This document shows positions 16,695-28,892 of a DNA stretch of 42,528 nt, piece by piece; positions within the stretch are counted from its first letter, which is position 1; the number at the start of each line of letters is the position of its first letter. The notes under the pieces were generated by a model. The model was not told the DNA's origin. It worked only from the letters and a program-made list of their open reading frames with translations, and made no database searches. The translations under genes were made by a program, and so were the position numbers. This DNA comes from Nocardioidaceae bacterium. Its GTDB lineage: Bacteria > Actinomycetota > Actinomycetes > Propionibacteriales > Nocardioidaceae. The stretch spans positions 1-42,528 of the forward strand of contig JAQSWV010000021.1 in NCBI GenBank assembly GCA_029266455.1, read 5' to 3'.

Positions 16695-16733
16695 CGACAC
16701 CGGCTCGAAGCACTCCGCTTCGGGCCGGTGTCG
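16695..16733 (+). terminator. Strong hairpin after rpmE
   Basis: CGACACCGGC-T-CGAAG (16695-16710) pairs with CTTCG-G-GCCGGTGTCG (16718-16733), giving a 16-bp stem including one U-G wobble and a seven-base loop. It starts seven bases after the rpmE stop. There is no T-run. The stem is by far the strongest in the window and should separate rpmE from prfA transcription. Confidence 0.85.
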
Positions 16734-16801
16734 TCGCATGTACGCACGCGGTCCGGCGCCGCACGTGCGGTGGGAGGCGCCTCACGTCCCGGGATGGGCA
16801 G

Positions 16802-17878
16802 ATGATGTTCGAGCAGGTGCAACGGCTGGTGGACGAGCATGCCTCGCTCGGTGCGCAGCTGTCCGACCCCGCCGTGCATGCCGACCCCGGGGCCGCCCGC
16901 CGGCTCGGGCGCCGGTACGCCGAGCTCGGCGCGGTGGTCGCCACCTATGCGGAGTGGCAGCGGGTCGAGGGCGACCTCGCAGCGGCGCGGGAGCTGGAGG
17001 ACGAGGACCCCGCCTTCGGTGTGGAGGCCGGCGAGCTGACCGCCCGGCGCGACGAGCTTGCCGAGCGGCTCCGTCGCCAGCTGGTCCCCCGCGATCCCGC
17101 GGACAGCAAGGACGTCATCCTCGAGGTGAAGGCCGGTGAGGGCGGTGACGAGTCGGCGCTGTTCGCCGGTGACCTGCTGCGCATGTACACGCGCTTCGCC
17201 GAGCGTCGCGGCTGGCGCACCGAGGTCTTGGACGTCACCGAGTCCGACCTCGGAGGCGTCAAGGCTGTCACCCTGTCCGTCACCTCACGCGGCACGCCTG
17301 CGCCCGAAAGCGGACCGTACGGGCTGCTCAAGCACGAGGCCGGCGTGCACCGCGTGCAGCGGGTGCCGGTCACCGAGTCGCAGGGCCGGATCCACACCTC
17401 GGCCGCTGGAGTGCTGGTGCTGCCCGAGGCCGAGCCGGTCGAGGTGGCGCTCGACGAGGCTGACCTGCGCGTCGACGTCTTCCGCTCATCGGGTCCGGGC
17501 GGCCAGAGCGTCAACACCACCGACTCGGCCGTGCGCATCACCCACGTCCCCACCGGGATCGTGGTGTCCTGCCAGAACGAGAAGTCGCAGCTGCAGAACC
17601 GCGAGCAGGCCATGCGCATCCTGCGGGCACGAATGCTGGCCGTGGCCGAGGAGCGCGCCCACTCGGCGGAGGCGGACACCCGGCGGTCGCAGGTGCGCAC
17701 CGTGGACCGCTCAGAGCGGATCCGCACGTACAACTTCGCCGAGAACCGCGTCTCGGACCACCGCACCGGCTTCAAGGCCTACAACCTCGACGTGGTGCTC
17801 GACGGCGCGCTGGACGACCTGGTGGCTGCGTCCGTCGCCGCCGAGGAGCAGGCCCGGATGGCCTCGGTCGGGCAGTGA
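16802..17878 (+). CDS. prfA: Peptide chain release factor 1
   Basis: Recognises UAA and UAG stop codons and triggers peptide release. The 358 residues carry the catalytic GGQ motif at about 233-235 in [17 protein letters not shown], preceded by the stop-codon recognition domain and an N-terminal helical domain starting [13 protein letters not shown]. There are tandem ATGs at 16802 and 16805 and either could be the start; GGGATGGG lies just upstream. The stop overlaps the GTG start of prmC, which encodes the enzyme that methylates the glutamine of GGQ, so substrate and modifying enzyme are translationally coupled. Confidence 0.95.
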   Translation: MMFEQVQRLVDEHASLGAQLSDPAVHADPGAARRLGRRYAELGAVVATYAEWQRVEGDLAAARELEDEDPAFGVEAGELTARRDELAERLRRQLVPRDPADSKDVILEVKAGEGGDESALFAGDLLRMYTRFAERRGWRTEVLDVTESDLGGVKAVTLSVTSRGTPAPESGPYGLLKHEAGVHRVQRVPVTESQGRIHTSAAGVLVLPEAEPVEVALDEADLRVDVFRSSGPGGQSVNTTDSAVRITHVPTGIVVSCQNEKSQLQNREQAMRILRARMLAVAEERAHSAEADTRRSQVRTVDRSERIRTYNFAENRVSDHRTGFKAYNLDVVLDGALDDLVAASVAAEEQARMASVGQ

Positions 17879-18756
17879 CTGAGCCCCCGTTGCCGCGCGG
17901 GCTGCGCGAGTCGCGCGCAGAGGTGGTGCGTCGGCTCGCTGCCGCGGGCGTGGCCTCGCCAGGCGCCGACGCCGAACAGCTGTTGGCCCACGTGCTGGGC
18001 GTGTCTCGCGGCAGCCTCCTGACGAGCACTCTGGGACACCAGGTCACCCTGGAACACCAGGTGCTCAGCGACGAGCAGGCCACCGGGCTCGAGCAGCTGG
18101 TGTCCCGACGGGAGCGACGTGAGCCGTTGCAGTACCTTCTCGGCGTCGCCGGCTTCCGTACGGTGCAGCTGCGGGTGGGAGCGGGAGTGTTCGTGCCGCG
18201 GCCGGAGACCGAGCTGCTGGCCGGGTGGGCGGTCGAGCAGCTGAGCGGCCGGCCCGACCAGGTCGCGGTCGACTTGTGCACCGGCTCCGGCGCCATCGCC
18301 GCAGCGCTCGCCGCCGAAGCACCATCGGCGCAGGTGTACGCGGTCGAGCTCTCGCCCCGGGCCTACGAGTACGCGGTGACGAACCTGGCCGGCACCGGCG
18401 TCGACGTCCGCCTCGGTGACATCGCCGACGCCCTCACCGAGCTGAACGGCGACGTCGACCTGGTGGTCGCGAACCCGCCGTACATCCCGTTGGAGGCGTA
18501 CGAGGAGGTGGAGCTCGAGGCCCGCGTGCACGACCCGGCGGTGGCGCTGTGGTCCGGCACCGACGGCCTGGACACCATCCGGTCGGTCGCGAGGGTGGCT
18601 GCCCGGCTGTTGGGTGACGGAGGCGTGGTGGGATGCGAGCACGCTGAGGCACAAGGTCGATCGGCACCCGACGTCTTCCGGGCAGGCGGCTGGCACGACG
18701 TGGTGGACCACCTGGACCTGAGCGGGCGGCCCCGGTTCGTGACCGCCCGCCGCTGA
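17875..18756 (+). CDS. prmC: Release factor glutamine methyltransferase
   Basis: An S-adenosylmethionine-dependent N5-glutamine methyltransferase acting on the GGQ motif of release factors. The 293 residues have an N-terminal helical substrate-binding domain, an AdoMet-binding [13 protein letters not shown], and the catalytic NPPY at about 200-203 ([13 protein letters not shown]). It starts with a GTG that overlaps the prfA stop (GTGA). The C-terminus ends soon after [10 protein letters not shown], normal for the family. The next gene begins 51 bases downstream. Confidence 0.95.
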   Translation: MTEPPLPRGLRESRAEVVRRLAAAGVASPGADAEQLLAHVLGVSRGSLLTSTLGHQVTLEHQVLSDEQATGLEQLVSRRERREPLQYLLGVAGFRTVQLRVGAGVFVPRPETELLAGWAVEQLSGRPDQVAVDLCTGSGAIAAALAAEAPSAQVYAVELSPRAYEYAVTNLAGTGVDVRLGDIADALTELNGDVDLVVANPPYIPLEAYEEVELEARVHDPAVALWSGTDGLDTIRSVARVAARLLGDGGVVGCEHAEAQGRSAPDVFRAGGWHDVVDHLDLSGRPRFVTARR

Positions 18757-18807
18757 CACGGCACCGGTCGGCGCCGGTCAGCGAGGCGTCGGTGGCACGA
18801 TGTCCGC

Positions 18808-19692
18808 GTGGACGGCGAGCTGAGGCAGCGGTTCGACTGCGCGGACGACGGCATGCTCGAGGAGGGCCTCGAGGCGGCCGTGGGCGAGGTGCGCGGCAAG
18901 CGGCTCGTGGTGTTGCCCACCGACACCGTGTACGGGGTCGCGGCCGATGCTTTCCAGGGCTCGGCCGTACGCCGACTGCTCCGGGCGAAGGGCAGGGGTC
19001 GGGACATGCCTCCGCCGGTGCTCATCGCCGAGGCCGGCATACTCGACTCCCTCGCGTCGGGCCTTCCTGCGTACGCCCGGGAGATGGTCGAGGCGCTGTG
19101 GCCCGGGCCGCTGACGCTGATCTGCACGCAGCAGCCCAGCCTGAGCTGGGACCTCGGTGACAACCGGGGGACCGTCGCCGTCCGGGTACCTGCGCACCCG
19201 GTGGCGATCGCGCTGCTCGAGCGCACCGGTCCGCTGGCCGTCAGCAGCGCCAATCGCACCGGCATGCCCGCGGCACATACCGTCGACGAGGCCGAGGAGA
19301 TGTTCGGCGACAAGGTCCGGGTCTACCTCGACGACGGCCCGCGCTCGACCGCGGTCGCCTCGACCATTCTCGACGTCACGGGCCCGCGCCCGCGGGTGCT
19401 GCGGCATGGTGGCGTGGCGCTGGCGCGGCTCCGCGAGTTCGACGACCGCACCGTCACCGCGGTCAGCGGCTCGGACCACGACGCGTCGGGTGACGAGCGC
19501 GACGACGAGGTCGCTGGCGACGTCAACGACGAGTCGCGTGACGAGCCCGGAGAGGAGTCGGGCGCCGAGTCCGGCGACGAGCAGTTCGTCGTCGCACCCG
19601 ATGAGGCCGACGACACCCCGGACGAGCACGGTGACTCCTCCGACGAGCCCCCCTCCGCTACGCCCGGAAGCCGCCCCGAGGGGACCGCGTGA
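18808..19692 (+). CDS. L-threonylcarbamoyladenylate synthase (TsaC/Sua5 family) with acidic tail
   Basis: Makes threonylcarbamoyl-AMP from threonine, bicarbonate and ATP for the t6A37 modification of tRNAs reading ANN codons. The YrdC domain covers about residues 20-215 with VLPTDTVYGVAADAF, AKGRGRDMPPPVLI, WPGPLTLI and PLAVSSANRTGMPAA. The remaining 70 residues are an acidic disordered tail rich in D, E and S with no resemblance to the Sua5 domain proper. The GTG at 18808 follows CACGAT by six bases, the leaderless spacing. The stop precedes the next gene by six bases. The tail is the odd part and its role is unknown. Confidence 0.92.
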   Translation: MDGELRQRFDCADDGMLEEGLEAAVGEVRGKRLVVLPTDTVYGVAADAFQGSAVRRLLRAKGRGRDMPPPVLIAEAGILDSLASGLPAYAREMVEALWPGPLTLICTQQPSLSWDLGDNRGTVAVRVPAHPVAIALLERTGPLAVSSANRTGMPAAHTVDEAEEMFGDKVRVYLDDGPRSTAVASTILDVTGPRPRVLRHGGVALARLREFDDRTVTAVSGSDHDASGDERDDEVAGDVNDESRDEPGEESGAESGDEQFVVAPDEADDTPDEHGDSSDEPPSATPGSRPEGTA

Positions 19693-19698
19693 CCCCAG

Positions 19699-20826
19699 GT
19701 GCGTGAGTACCTTGTCGTGTTCACCGTCGCGGCTGCGGTGACCTATCTGCTGGCCACCGCCAGCCGGGTCGCCGCCGAGCGGGTGGGCGCGGTGGCCAAG
19801 GTCCGTGACCGGGACGTGCACGCCACCCCCGTCCCGTACTTCGGCGGGCTCGCCATGCTCGGCGGGCTCGCGGCCGCGCTGCTGGCCGCCCACCACCTCC
19901 CCTTCCTCTCGACGGCTGGGGACGTCGCCTACGACGACGCGGTCGCCGTGCTTGCCGGCGGGGCCGTGATCTGTCTGGTCGGCGTACTCGACGACCTGTT
20001 CGAGCTCGACGCCCTGCTGAAGCTCGGCGGCCAGCTGGTCGCCGCCGCTGTCGTCGTCGTGCTGGGGGTGCAGTTCCTCAACCTGCCCTTGCCCAACGCC
20101 CTGGGGGGCACCCTGCTGCTGGACCCCACCCAGGGGCCCCTGCTCACGGTCCTCGTGATCGTGACGACGGTGAACGCGGTCAACTTCGTCGACGGACTGG
20201 ACGGATTGGCCGCCGGCGTGGTGGCCATCGGCGCCGTCGCCTTCTTCCTGTATGCCTACCTGCTGGCCGTCGAGAACAACGTCACCGTGGCCATTGCCGC
20301 CGCCTTGCTGATGAGTGGCCTGGCGGGCGCCTGCGCCGGGTTCCTGCCGCACAACTTCTTCCCGGCGCGGATGTTCATGGGCGACTCCGGCTCGATGCTG
20401 ATCGGCCTGGTCCTCGCCTGCGGCGCCATCACCCTGTCGGGGCAGTTCCCTCCGGGAGCCATCACCGAGGGGCTGTTCGGAGCCCGTGCCGGCACCCATC
20501 CGGTGTTGCTGCCGCTGCTGCTCCCCGTTGCGATGCTGATGGTGCCGTTCGTCGACCTGCTGCTGGCCGTGGTCCGGCGGACGCGCGCCGGCCGTTCGCC
20601 GTTCAGCCCGGACAAGCAGCACCTGCACCACCGGCTGCTCGAGATCGGCCACTCCCACTTGCGCACAGTCCTGCTGATGTACGCGGTGGCGGGACTCGTC
20701 TCGTTCGGCGCGGTCGTGGTGAGCCTGTTCGCGGGATGGCGGTCCCTGCTGGGGGTGTCCGTCCTGGCAGCGGCCACGGCGGTGGCGGTGTTCTGGCTGC
20801 CGCGGTGGCGCGGACCGACGGTGTGA
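19699..20826 (+). CDS. Polyprenyl-phosphate N-acetylglucosaminyl-1-phosphate transferase (WecA/MraY family)
   Basis: An integral membrane enzyme that transfers a sugar-1-phosphate, probably GlcNAc-1-phosphate, from UDP-sugar to polyprenyl phosphate, the first step of arabinogalactan-, teichoic-acid- or polysaccharide-type wall glycan synthesis. The 375 residues form about ten or eleven membrane segments with the family signatures LDDLFELDALLKL, NFVDGLDGLAAG, RMFMGDSGSML and HLHHRLLEIGH. It is related to WecA/TagO/Rfe rather than MraY because the histidine motif is HLHHRL. Its position between sua5 and the ATP synthase operon is conserved in actinobacteria. The GTG start lies six bases after the previous stop. 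Confidence 0.92.
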   Translation: MREYLVVFTVAAAVTYLLATASRVAAERVGAVAKVRDRDVHATPVPYFGGLAMLGGLAAALLAAHHLPFLSTAGDVAYDDAVAVLAGGAVICLVGVLDDLFELDALLKLGGQLVAAAVVVVLGVQFLNLPLPNALGGTLLLDPTQGPLLTVLVIVTTVNAVNFVDGLDGLAAGVVAIGAVAFFLYAYLLAVENNVTVAIAAALLMSGLAGACAGFLPHNFFPARMFMGDSGSMLIGLVLACGAITLSGQFPPGAITEGLFGARAGTHPVLLPLLLPVAMLMVPFVDLLLAVVRRTRAGRSPFSPDKQHLHHRLLEIGHSHLRTVLLMYAVAGLVSFGAVVVSLFAGWRSLLGVSVLAAATAVAVFWLPRWRGPTV

Positions 20827-20850
20827 GCACGGTGGCCAGCCGTGAGCACC

Positions 20851-20868
20851 TTGTGCTAATTTTCACAA
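20851..20868. promoter_or_regulatory. Rex-type operator upstream of the ATP synthase operon
   Basis: TTGTGCTAATTTTCACAA matches the Rex consensus TTGTGAA-N4-TTCACAA at 12 of 14 specified positions, with perfect outer arms (CTTGTG and CACAAG, 20850-20869). It lies 24 bases after the wecA stop and about 260 bases before the first ATP-synthase gene. An extended -10 (TGC-TAATTT, 20857-20862) lies inside it. Rex represses respiratory genes when NADH/NAD+ is low and is known in Streptomyces; its action here is inferred. Confidence 0.75.
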
Positions 20869-21032
20869 GCGCAACCATCACGCTGAGGGAGCCGACCATG
20901 TCGACCACCGGGCCGGCCATCGGGCGCACCGCCGGGCCCCCTGGCACGGCCATGGTCGGACCGGGTGCAGGGTCGCGGGTCGCCACCACGACCGGGTCCG
21001 CCGGAGCCGTTCCGAGCTCCCCGTTGCCCTGT

Positions 21033-21064
21033 GATACTTTCGGGCGCGGCCCGTCCGGGACGGG
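21033..21064 (+). promoter_or_regulatory. Candidate second atp promoter and leader hairpin
   Basis: GATACT (21033-21038), preceded by TGT, resembles an extended -10. It is followed by a tight inverted repeat CCCGTC (21050-21055) CGG GACGGG (21059-21064) that would be at the 5' end of the transcript. No clear -35 is present. The remainder of 20869-21111 shows no gene. Confidence 0.4.
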
Positions 21065-21111
21065 ACCGGTCAATACGTACCGCGACATCCCCGGTGGGAG
21101 ACACGTGCACC

Positions 21112-21429
21112 ATGCGCCACGACGAGTCGATGTCGGGGCTCGACTACCGCGACTTCCTCACCATCGGCAGCTTCGTCGTCACCTGCATGCTCCTCGGGAT
21201 GGGTGCAGGGTGGTGGGTGGACGCCCGGCTCGGGACCACGCCGGTGCTGACGCTGGTGGGGCTCACGGTCGGGGTGGTGACAGGAATCACCGGGACCTGG
21301 TTCCGGATCAGGCCGTTGCTGACCAATGGCGGGCCGCACAACGGGGCGCGGCACGGGACGCCCCCCGGGACCACCAACGGGACGCACCGCCCGCCGCGCG
21401 GGCAGGACGACCGAGAGAGCCCGGGCTAG
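21112..21429 (+). CDS. AtpZ/AtpI-like small membrane protein
   Basis: A 105-residue protein with two predicted membrane segments (about residues 15-37, FLTIGSFVVTCMLLGMGAGW, and 43-63) joined by a short loop, then a hydrophilic tail rich in N, G, P and R. This is the layout of the AtpZ/AtpI group of small proteins encoded first in many atp operons; members have been proposed to help c-ring assembly or cation transport, which is unproven here. Starts at ATG 21112 or 21130 are both possible; the GGGAG element stands 12 bases before the first. It is the first gene of the operon after the Rex-type operator and is followed 28 bases later by atpI. Confidence 0.75.
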   Translation: MRHDESMSGLDYRDFLTIGSFVVTCMLLGMGAGWWVDARLGTTPVLTLVGLTVGVVTGITGTWFRIRPLLTNGGPHNGARHGTPPGTTNGTHRPPRGQDDRESPG

Positions 21430-21457
21430 CGTGGACGCGGACGAGAGGACAGCAGCG

Positions 21458-21870
21458 ATGAACGCCGGATCGACCGCTGCGCCACAGGTCTCCATGACCG
21501 AGGCGACGCGCCGCCAACGACTCGTGGTGGTCGCCGCCGGCGTCGCCGCCGTTGTCGCGCTGATGCTCGGAGGCGGGCTCGGCAACTGGCTGGCAGGCCT
21601 GTTCGGCGCGCTGGGCGTCGGCCTGGGGCTGGCCAACGCGCTGCTGACCGAGGCATCGATGATCCGGATGACCACGGCCGGCCGGAAGCTGTCCCGCAAG
21701 CAGTTCGCCGTGTCCGCCTTCGGTCGGCTGGCGGCCATCTCGCTGGTCGCCCTCATCCTGGTGTTCGCGTTCTGGCCGGCAGGAGGCTTCGTGCTCGCCG
21801 GTCTGGCCGTCTTCCAGCTGCTCACCATCGTCCTGACCGCACTGCCGCTGCTGAAGGAGCTCCGTCAGTC

Positions 21871-21874
<4 letters not shown>
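21458..21874 (+). CDS. atpI: ATP synthase protein I
   Basis: A 138-residue membrane protein with four predicted helices (about residues 25-45, 48-68, 88-108 and 112-130), the arrangement of the AtpI accessory protein that in other bacteria helps assemble the c-ring. The ATG at 21458 is preceded by GAGAGGAC at a suitable distance. Its stop overlaps the atpB start (ATGA), so the two are translationally coupled. Together with the preceding AtpZ-like gene, two different accessory proteins precede the structural subunits. Assignment rests on position and topology more than on motifs. Confidence 0.82.
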
Positions 21875-23114
<1,240 letters not shown>

Positions 23115-23154
23115 CCACCGAGCCAGACCGAGCCACGACTGACGGGAGCTGAGT

Positions 23155-23820
23155 ATGTCCAGGACGAACCTGGCCGCGGAGAACTTCCTCGTGCCCAACG
23201 CGACGATCATCGTCGAGTTGCTCGCGTTCCTCGTCATCCTGTTCCTCCTCGCGCGCTTCATCATCCCGCCGATCAACCGGGCGCTGACCGAGCGACAGGA
23301 AGCCATCAGGAGACAGTTCGAGGAGAGCGAGCAGGCCAAGCAGGCGGCCGAGGCCGCCGAGCAGGAGTTCCGCGCGGAGCTGGCCGACGCGCGGCACGAG
23401 GCCGCACGCATCCGTGAGGACGCCCGCGAACAGGGCGCCGCGATCATCGCCGAGATGCGAGAGCAGGCACAGGCAGAGTCGAGGCGGATCATTGCCGCCT
23501 CCCATGCCCAGCTGGACGCGGACCGCCAGCGCGTGCTCACCGAGATGCGCGCCGAGGTCGGCGACCTCGCCACGACCTTGGCCGGCCTGATCGTCGGCGA
23601 GACGCTGGACGACGACGCACGCCAGCAGCGGACGGTCGAGCGCTTCATCGCCGACCTCGAGACCGAGACCGCGGACGGCGCAGGCCCGGCCGACGGTGCG
23701 CAGCCGGCTGAAGCCCCGACCCAGCCGTCCGGCTCCGCGGCCGGTTCCACGGCTGGCCCAGCGGCAGCCGGCCCGTCGCCGGATGCTGCACCGAGCACCC
23801 CCGGGGGCGGTGGCCGCTGA
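23155..23820 (+). CDS. atpF: ATP synthase Fo subunit b
   Basis: The peripheral stalk subunit: one N-terminal membrane helix (about residues 16-38, ATIIVELLAFLVILFLLARF) followed by a long charged coiled coil to about residue 165. The 221 residues exceed the usual 160-190; the excess is a C-terminal tail of about 45 residues rich in A, G, P, T and S. Unlike mycobacteria, b is not fused to delta: the stop overlaps the atpH ATG (TGATG), which couples the two. GGGAGCTGAGT precedes the ATG. Confidence 0.94.
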   Translation: MSRTNLAAENFLVPNATIIVELLAFLVILFLLARFIIPPINRALTERQEAIRRQFEESEQAKQAAEAAEQEFRAELADARHEAARIREDAREQGAAIIAEMREQAQAESRRIIAASHAQLDADRQRVLTEMRAEVGDLATTLAGLIVGETLDDDARQQRTVERFIADLETETADGAGPADGAQPAEAPTQPSGSAAGSTAGPAAAGPSPDAAPSTPGGGGR

Positions 23821-24728
23821 TGCGGGGAGCGTCGTCGAGGGCGAGCCGGGCCGTCATCGAGCGCGTAGAGGCGGTCGCCGGTGCGGACGGTGGTGCGGAC
23901 GACGGTGCGGACGGTGGCAGTAGGTCGCCGCTGCAGCGGGTCCAGCAGGCGCTGACCGGCGGGGGGTCCGGGTCTCCTGGCTCGGACTCGGTCTCCGGCA
24001 CTCGGGTAGGTGAGGAGCTGTTCGCCCTCTGCGGCGTGCTGGATGCCGAGCCCACGCTGCGCCGTGTGCTCACCGACCCCACCGTCGAGGCCGATCGCAG
24101 AGCGGCGCTGGCCGAGCAGCTGCTCGCGAACTACGGCGACGACACGGTGGCCGTGGTCAGCGACGCGGTGCGTCAGCGCTGGTCCAGCCCCCGCGACCTC
24201 GCCGACGGCCTGGAGCAGGGCGGCATCACCGCGTTTCTCGTGGCGGCACAGGCCGAGGGCGAGCTCGACGAGCTCGAGGACGGCCTGTTCCGGTTCGCCC
24301 GCATCATCGAGGGTGACCCCGAGCTGCGCGACGCTCTGAACGACCGGACCGCACCGGTCGAGGCGCGGCAGCGCCTGGTGGACGCGCTGCTCGGCGACCG
24401 GGTCGGTGCCGCCACCGTGCAGCTGGCCCGGCAGGCGGCCGCGGGGCGCCACCGCTCGGTGATCGGCTCGCTGGCCGAGATGCAGAAGCTGGCAGCGGCC
24501 CGGCGCCAGCGGCTGGTGGCGGTCGTCCGCGTCGCACGCCCCCTGTCCGACGAGCTGCGCGAGCGGCTGGCGGCGGCCCTCACCGCGAGGTTCGGCCACG
24601 AGCTTCAGCTCAACGTCATCGTCGATCCCGAGGTGGTCGGCGGGGTGCGGGTTACCGTCGGGGACGAGATCGTCGACGGCACCGTCGCCACCAAGCTGGC
24701 TGAGGCGCGGCGACGGCTGACCGGCTGA
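23820..24728 (+). CDS. atpH: ATP synthase F1 subunit delta
   Basis: Joins the peripheral stalk to the top of F1. The 302 residues are longer than the usual 180-275 because of a Gly/Asp/Ser-rich insertion between an N-terminal helix and the conserved region that begins [22 protein letters not shown]. The C-terminus, [23 protein letters not shown], is the family signature. The insertion includes a 12-bp tandem repeat coding [15 protein letters not shown] overlaps the atpF stop. An 82-base gap without a gene follows before atpA. Confidence 0.93.
   Translation: MRGASSRASRAVIERVEAVAGADGGADDGADGGSRSPLQRVQQALTGGGSGSPGSDSVSGTRVGEELFALCGVLDAEPTLRRVLTDPTVEADRRAALAEQLLANYGDDTVAVVSDAVRQRWSSPRDLADGLEQGGITAFLVAAQAEGELDELEDGLFRFARIIEGDPELRDALNDRTAPVEARQRLVDALLGDRVGAATVQLARQAAAGRHRSVIGSLAEMQKLAAARRQRLVAVVRVARPLSDELRERLAAALTARFGHELQLNVIVDPEVVGGVRVTVGDEIVDGTVATKLAEARRRLTG
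23880..23915 (+). repeat. 12-bp minisatellite in atpH
   Basis: GGTGCGGACGGT (23880-23891), GGTGCGGACGAC (23892-23903) and GGTGCGGACGGT (23904-23915) encode [12 protein letters not shown] in the low-complexity insertion of the delta subunit. It matches the 12-bp period of the other repeats in this window. Confidence 0.88.
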
Positions 24729-24810
24729 CCGACCACCCGTAGGCGCCGTCACAGGTGCCGACCATCCTGACAGTCCGATAGCACGAGTCCAGAGAGCAGG
24801 AACGACAACC

Positions 24811-26451
24811 ATGGCCGAGCTCACCATCCGTTCGGAGGACATCCGCGACGCATTGACGCGGTTCGTCTCCGAGTACAAGCCGGAGGCCGCCAGCACCGAG
24901 GAGATCGGCACGGTCGCCGAGGCCGGGGACGGCATCGCCCGGGTCGAAGGCCTCCCGTCGGCCATGGCCAACGAGCTGCTGACCTTCGAGGACGGCACCG
25001 CGGGCTTGGCGCTGAACCTCGACGAGCGTGAGATCGGGGTGGTGGTCCTCGGTGACTTCGCCGGCATCGAGGAGGGGCAGAGCGTCCGCCGTACCGGTGA
25101 GATCCTCTCGGTGCCGGTCGGCGACGGCTATCTCGGCCGCGTCGTCGACCCCCTCGGTGAGCCGATCGACGGACTGGGCGACATCGACACCGACGCCCGC
25201 CGCGCCCTGGAGCTGCAGGCCGCCTCGGTGATGGAGCGCCAGGGGGTCAGCCAGCCGCTGCAGACCGGGCTGAAGGCCGTCGATGCCCTCACCCCGATCG
25301 GCCGCGGCCAGCGTCAGCTCATCATCGGCGACCGCCAGACCGGAAAGTCCGCGATCGCCCTGGACACGATCATCAACCAGAGGGAGTTCTGGGAGACCGG
25401 CGACCCCGAGCAGCAGGTGCGCTGCATCTACGTCGGGATCGGGCAGAAGGGCTCCACGATCGCGGGTGTCCGCGGCGCACTCGAGGAGGCCGGCGCACTG
25501 GAGTACACGACGATCGTCGCCTCCCCCGCGTCGGACTCGGCCGGTTCCAAGTACCTCGCGCCCTACACCGCCTCGGCAATCGGCCAGCACTGGATGTACG
25601 CCGGCAAGCACGTGCTCATCGTGTTCGACGACCTGTCCAAGCACGCAGAGGCCTACCGTGCGGTCTCGCTGTTGCTGCGCCGCCCGCCCGGCCGCGAGGC
25701 CTACCCCGGGGACGTGTTCTACCTGCACAGCCGGTTGCTGGAGCGCTGCGCCAAGCTGTCCGACGAGCTGGGCGCCGGCTCGATGACCGGCCTGCCGATG
25801 GTCGAGACCAAGGCCAACGACATCTCGGCCTACATCCCGACCAACGTCATCTCGATCACCGACGGCCAGATCTTCTTGCAGTCCGACCTGTTCAACGCCA
25901 ACCAGCGCCCGGCCATCGACGTCGGACAGTCAGTGTCGCGGGTAGGTGGTGCCGCCATGGTGAAGGCGATGCGGAAGGTGACCGGGTCACTCAAGATCGA
26001 CCTCGCCCAGTTCCGCGAGCTCGAGGCATTCGCGATGTTCGCCTCCGACCTCGATGCCTCGTCGCGCCGCCAGCTAGACCGTGGACAACGGCTCATGGAG
26101 CTGCTCAAGCAGCCCCAGTACACGCCGTTCCCGGTGGAGGACCAGGTCGTGTCGATCTGGGCGGGTACGAAGGGCAAGCTCGACCCGGTGCCGATCGATG
26201 ACGTGCGGCGCTTCGAGACCGAGTTTCTCGAGTACCTGAAGCACGAGCACGGTGGCGTGATGGAGACCATCCGGGAGTCGCGAGAGTTCTCCGACGAGAC
26301 CGAGGAGTCGCTGGACCAGGCCTACACCTCCTTCACCGAGCAGTTCGAGACCAGCGAGGGCGGCTCGATCCAGGTCGGCCGCGAGGAGTACGAGGCCCTC
26401 GAGGACGAGGACGTGGAGCAGGAGCAGATCGTCAAGCAGAAGCGGGGCTGA
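24811..26451 (+). CDS. atpA: ATP synthase F1 subunit alpha
   Basis: The non-catalytic nucleotide-binding subunit of the F1 hexamer. The 546 residues have the beta-barrel N-domain, the P-loop [10 protein letters not shown] near residue 172, the arginine finger region in [13 protein letters not shown]...[15 protein letters not shown], and a helical C-domain. After about residue 505 there is a charged extension (about 40 residues) rich in E and D; mycobacteria have a comparable extension that restrains ATP hydrolysis, and this may act likewise (inference). The ATG is preceded by GAGCAGGAAC. It is followed by atpG with a two-base gap. Confidence 0.97.
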   Translation: MAELTIRSEDIRDALTRFVSEYKPEAASTEEIGTVAEAGDGIARVEGLPSAMANELLTFEDGTAGLALNLDEREIGVVVLGDFAGIEEGQSVRRTGEILSVPVGDGYLGRVVDPLGEPIDGLGDIDTDARRALELQAASVMERQGVSQPLQTGLKAVDALTPIGRGQRQLIIGDRQTGKSAIALDTIINQREFWETGDPEQQVRCIYVGIGQKGSTIAGVRGALEEAGALEYTTIVASPASDSAGSKYLAPYTASAIGQHWMYAGKHVLIVFDDLSKHAEAYRAVSLLLRRPPGREAYPGDVFYLHSRLLERCAKLSDELGAGSMTGLPMVETKANDISAYIPTNVISITDGQIFLQSDLFNANQRPAIDVGQSVSRVGGAAMVKAMRKVTGSLKIDLAQFRELEAFAMFASDLDASSRRQLDRGQRLMELLKQPQYTPFPVEDQVVSIWAGTKGKLDPVPIDDVRRFETEFLEYLKHEHGGVMETIRESREFSDETEESLDQAYTSFTEQFETSEGGSIQVGREEYEALEDEDVEQEQIVKQKRG

Positions 26452-26453
26452 CG

Positions 26454-27422
26454 GTGGCCGCCTCGCTGCGCGAGCTGCGCGCCAAGATCAGGTCGACCCA
26501 GGCCACCAAGAAGATCACCCGGGCGATGGAGCTGATCGCGGCGTCGCGGATCATCAAGGCACAGGCGCGTGCCACGGCGGCGGCGCCGTACGCACGCGAG
26601 CTGACCCGTGCCGTCTCGGCGCTGGCGACCTTCACGCAGGTCGAGCACCCGCTCACCACCGAGGCCGAGAACCCCGAGCGTGCCGCGATGCTCGTGGTCA
26701 CCAGCGACCGGGGCCTTGCCGGCGCGTACTCGTCGTCGCTGCTCAGGGAGGCCGAGCGGCTGGTGGAGAAGCTGCACCAGGAGGGCAAGGAGGTCGACCT
26801 CTACGTGAGCGGCCGCAAGGGCATCACGTACTACAGCTTCCGGCAGCGGGAGATGGTCGACAGCTGGAGCGGATTCTCCGACAACCCGCGCTACGACGAT
26901 GCGCGGGAGATCGGCGCCGAGCTGACCAAGGCGATGCTGGCCGGTCAGGTCGGCGTCGAGGGCGACGACTCGGGTGGGCCCAAGGACGACGACAGCGACG
27001 AGGCGCACGATGTGCCTGCGGTCGACGAGGTGCATGTCGTGTTCACCCGCTTCCGGTCGATGCTCGTGCAGGAGCCCGACGTGATCCGCCTGCTGCCGCT
27101 CCAGGTCGTCGAGGGCGAGGAGAAGCCGGCCGACGACGAGGTGCTTCCGTTGTACGAGTTCGAGCCGTCCAGCGAGGAGGTGCTCGACGCGCTGCTTCCT
27201 CGCTATGTGCAGGCCAGGATCTACTTCTGCCTCCTGCAGGCGGCTGCGTCCGAGCTGGCCGCCCGGCAGCGGGCGATGAAGTCGGCCACCGACAACGCCG
27301 ATGACCTGATCCAGCAGTACACGCGGATCGCCAACCAGGCCCGCCAGGCGGGCATCACCCAAGAGATCAGCGAGATCGTCGGTGGCGCGAACGCCCTCGC
27401 CGACGCGACAGCCGAGAGATAG
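26454..27422 (+). CDS. atpG: ATP synthase F1 subunit gamma
   Basis: The central rotor shaft. The 322 residues start [20 protein letters not shown] (after the initiator GTG) and end with the C-terminal helix [19 protein letters not shown]...[13 protein letters not shown], both family signatures. A surface insertion of about 25 residues near 165-190, rich in D, E and S ([17 protein letters not shown]), is longer than in E. coli; mycobacterial gamma has a shorter loop at this place. A second acidic stretch [10 protein letters not shown] follows. It starts two bases after atpA. Confidence 0.95.
   Translation: MAASLRELRAKIRSTQATKKITRAMELIAASRIIKAQARATAAAPYARELTRAVSALATFTQVEHPLTTEAENPERAAMLVVTSDRGLAGAYSSSLLREAERLVEKLHQEGKEVDLYVSGRKGITYYSFRQREMVDSWSGFSDNPRYDDAREIGAELTKAMLAGQVGVEGDDSGGPKDDDSDEAHDVPAVDEVHVVFTRFRSMLVQEPDVIRLLPLQVVEGEEKPADDEVLPLYEFEPSSEEVLDALLPRYVQARIYFCLLQAAASELAARQRAMKSATDNADDLIQQYTRIANQARQAGITQEISEIVGGANALADATAER

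Positions 27423-28892
<1,470 letters not shown>

Noticed and set aside
20899-21111. Leader peptide starting at ATG 20899, preceded by GAGGGA
   Set aside because: The frame runs on through the AtpZ-like gene to about 21461 without a stop, has no recognisable content, and overlaps the second promoter and hairpin; probably chance.
23155-24728. Fused b-delta subunit as in mycobacteria
   Set aside because: atpF ends with a stop at 23818-23820 and atpH starts in another frame at 23820; they are separate proteins.
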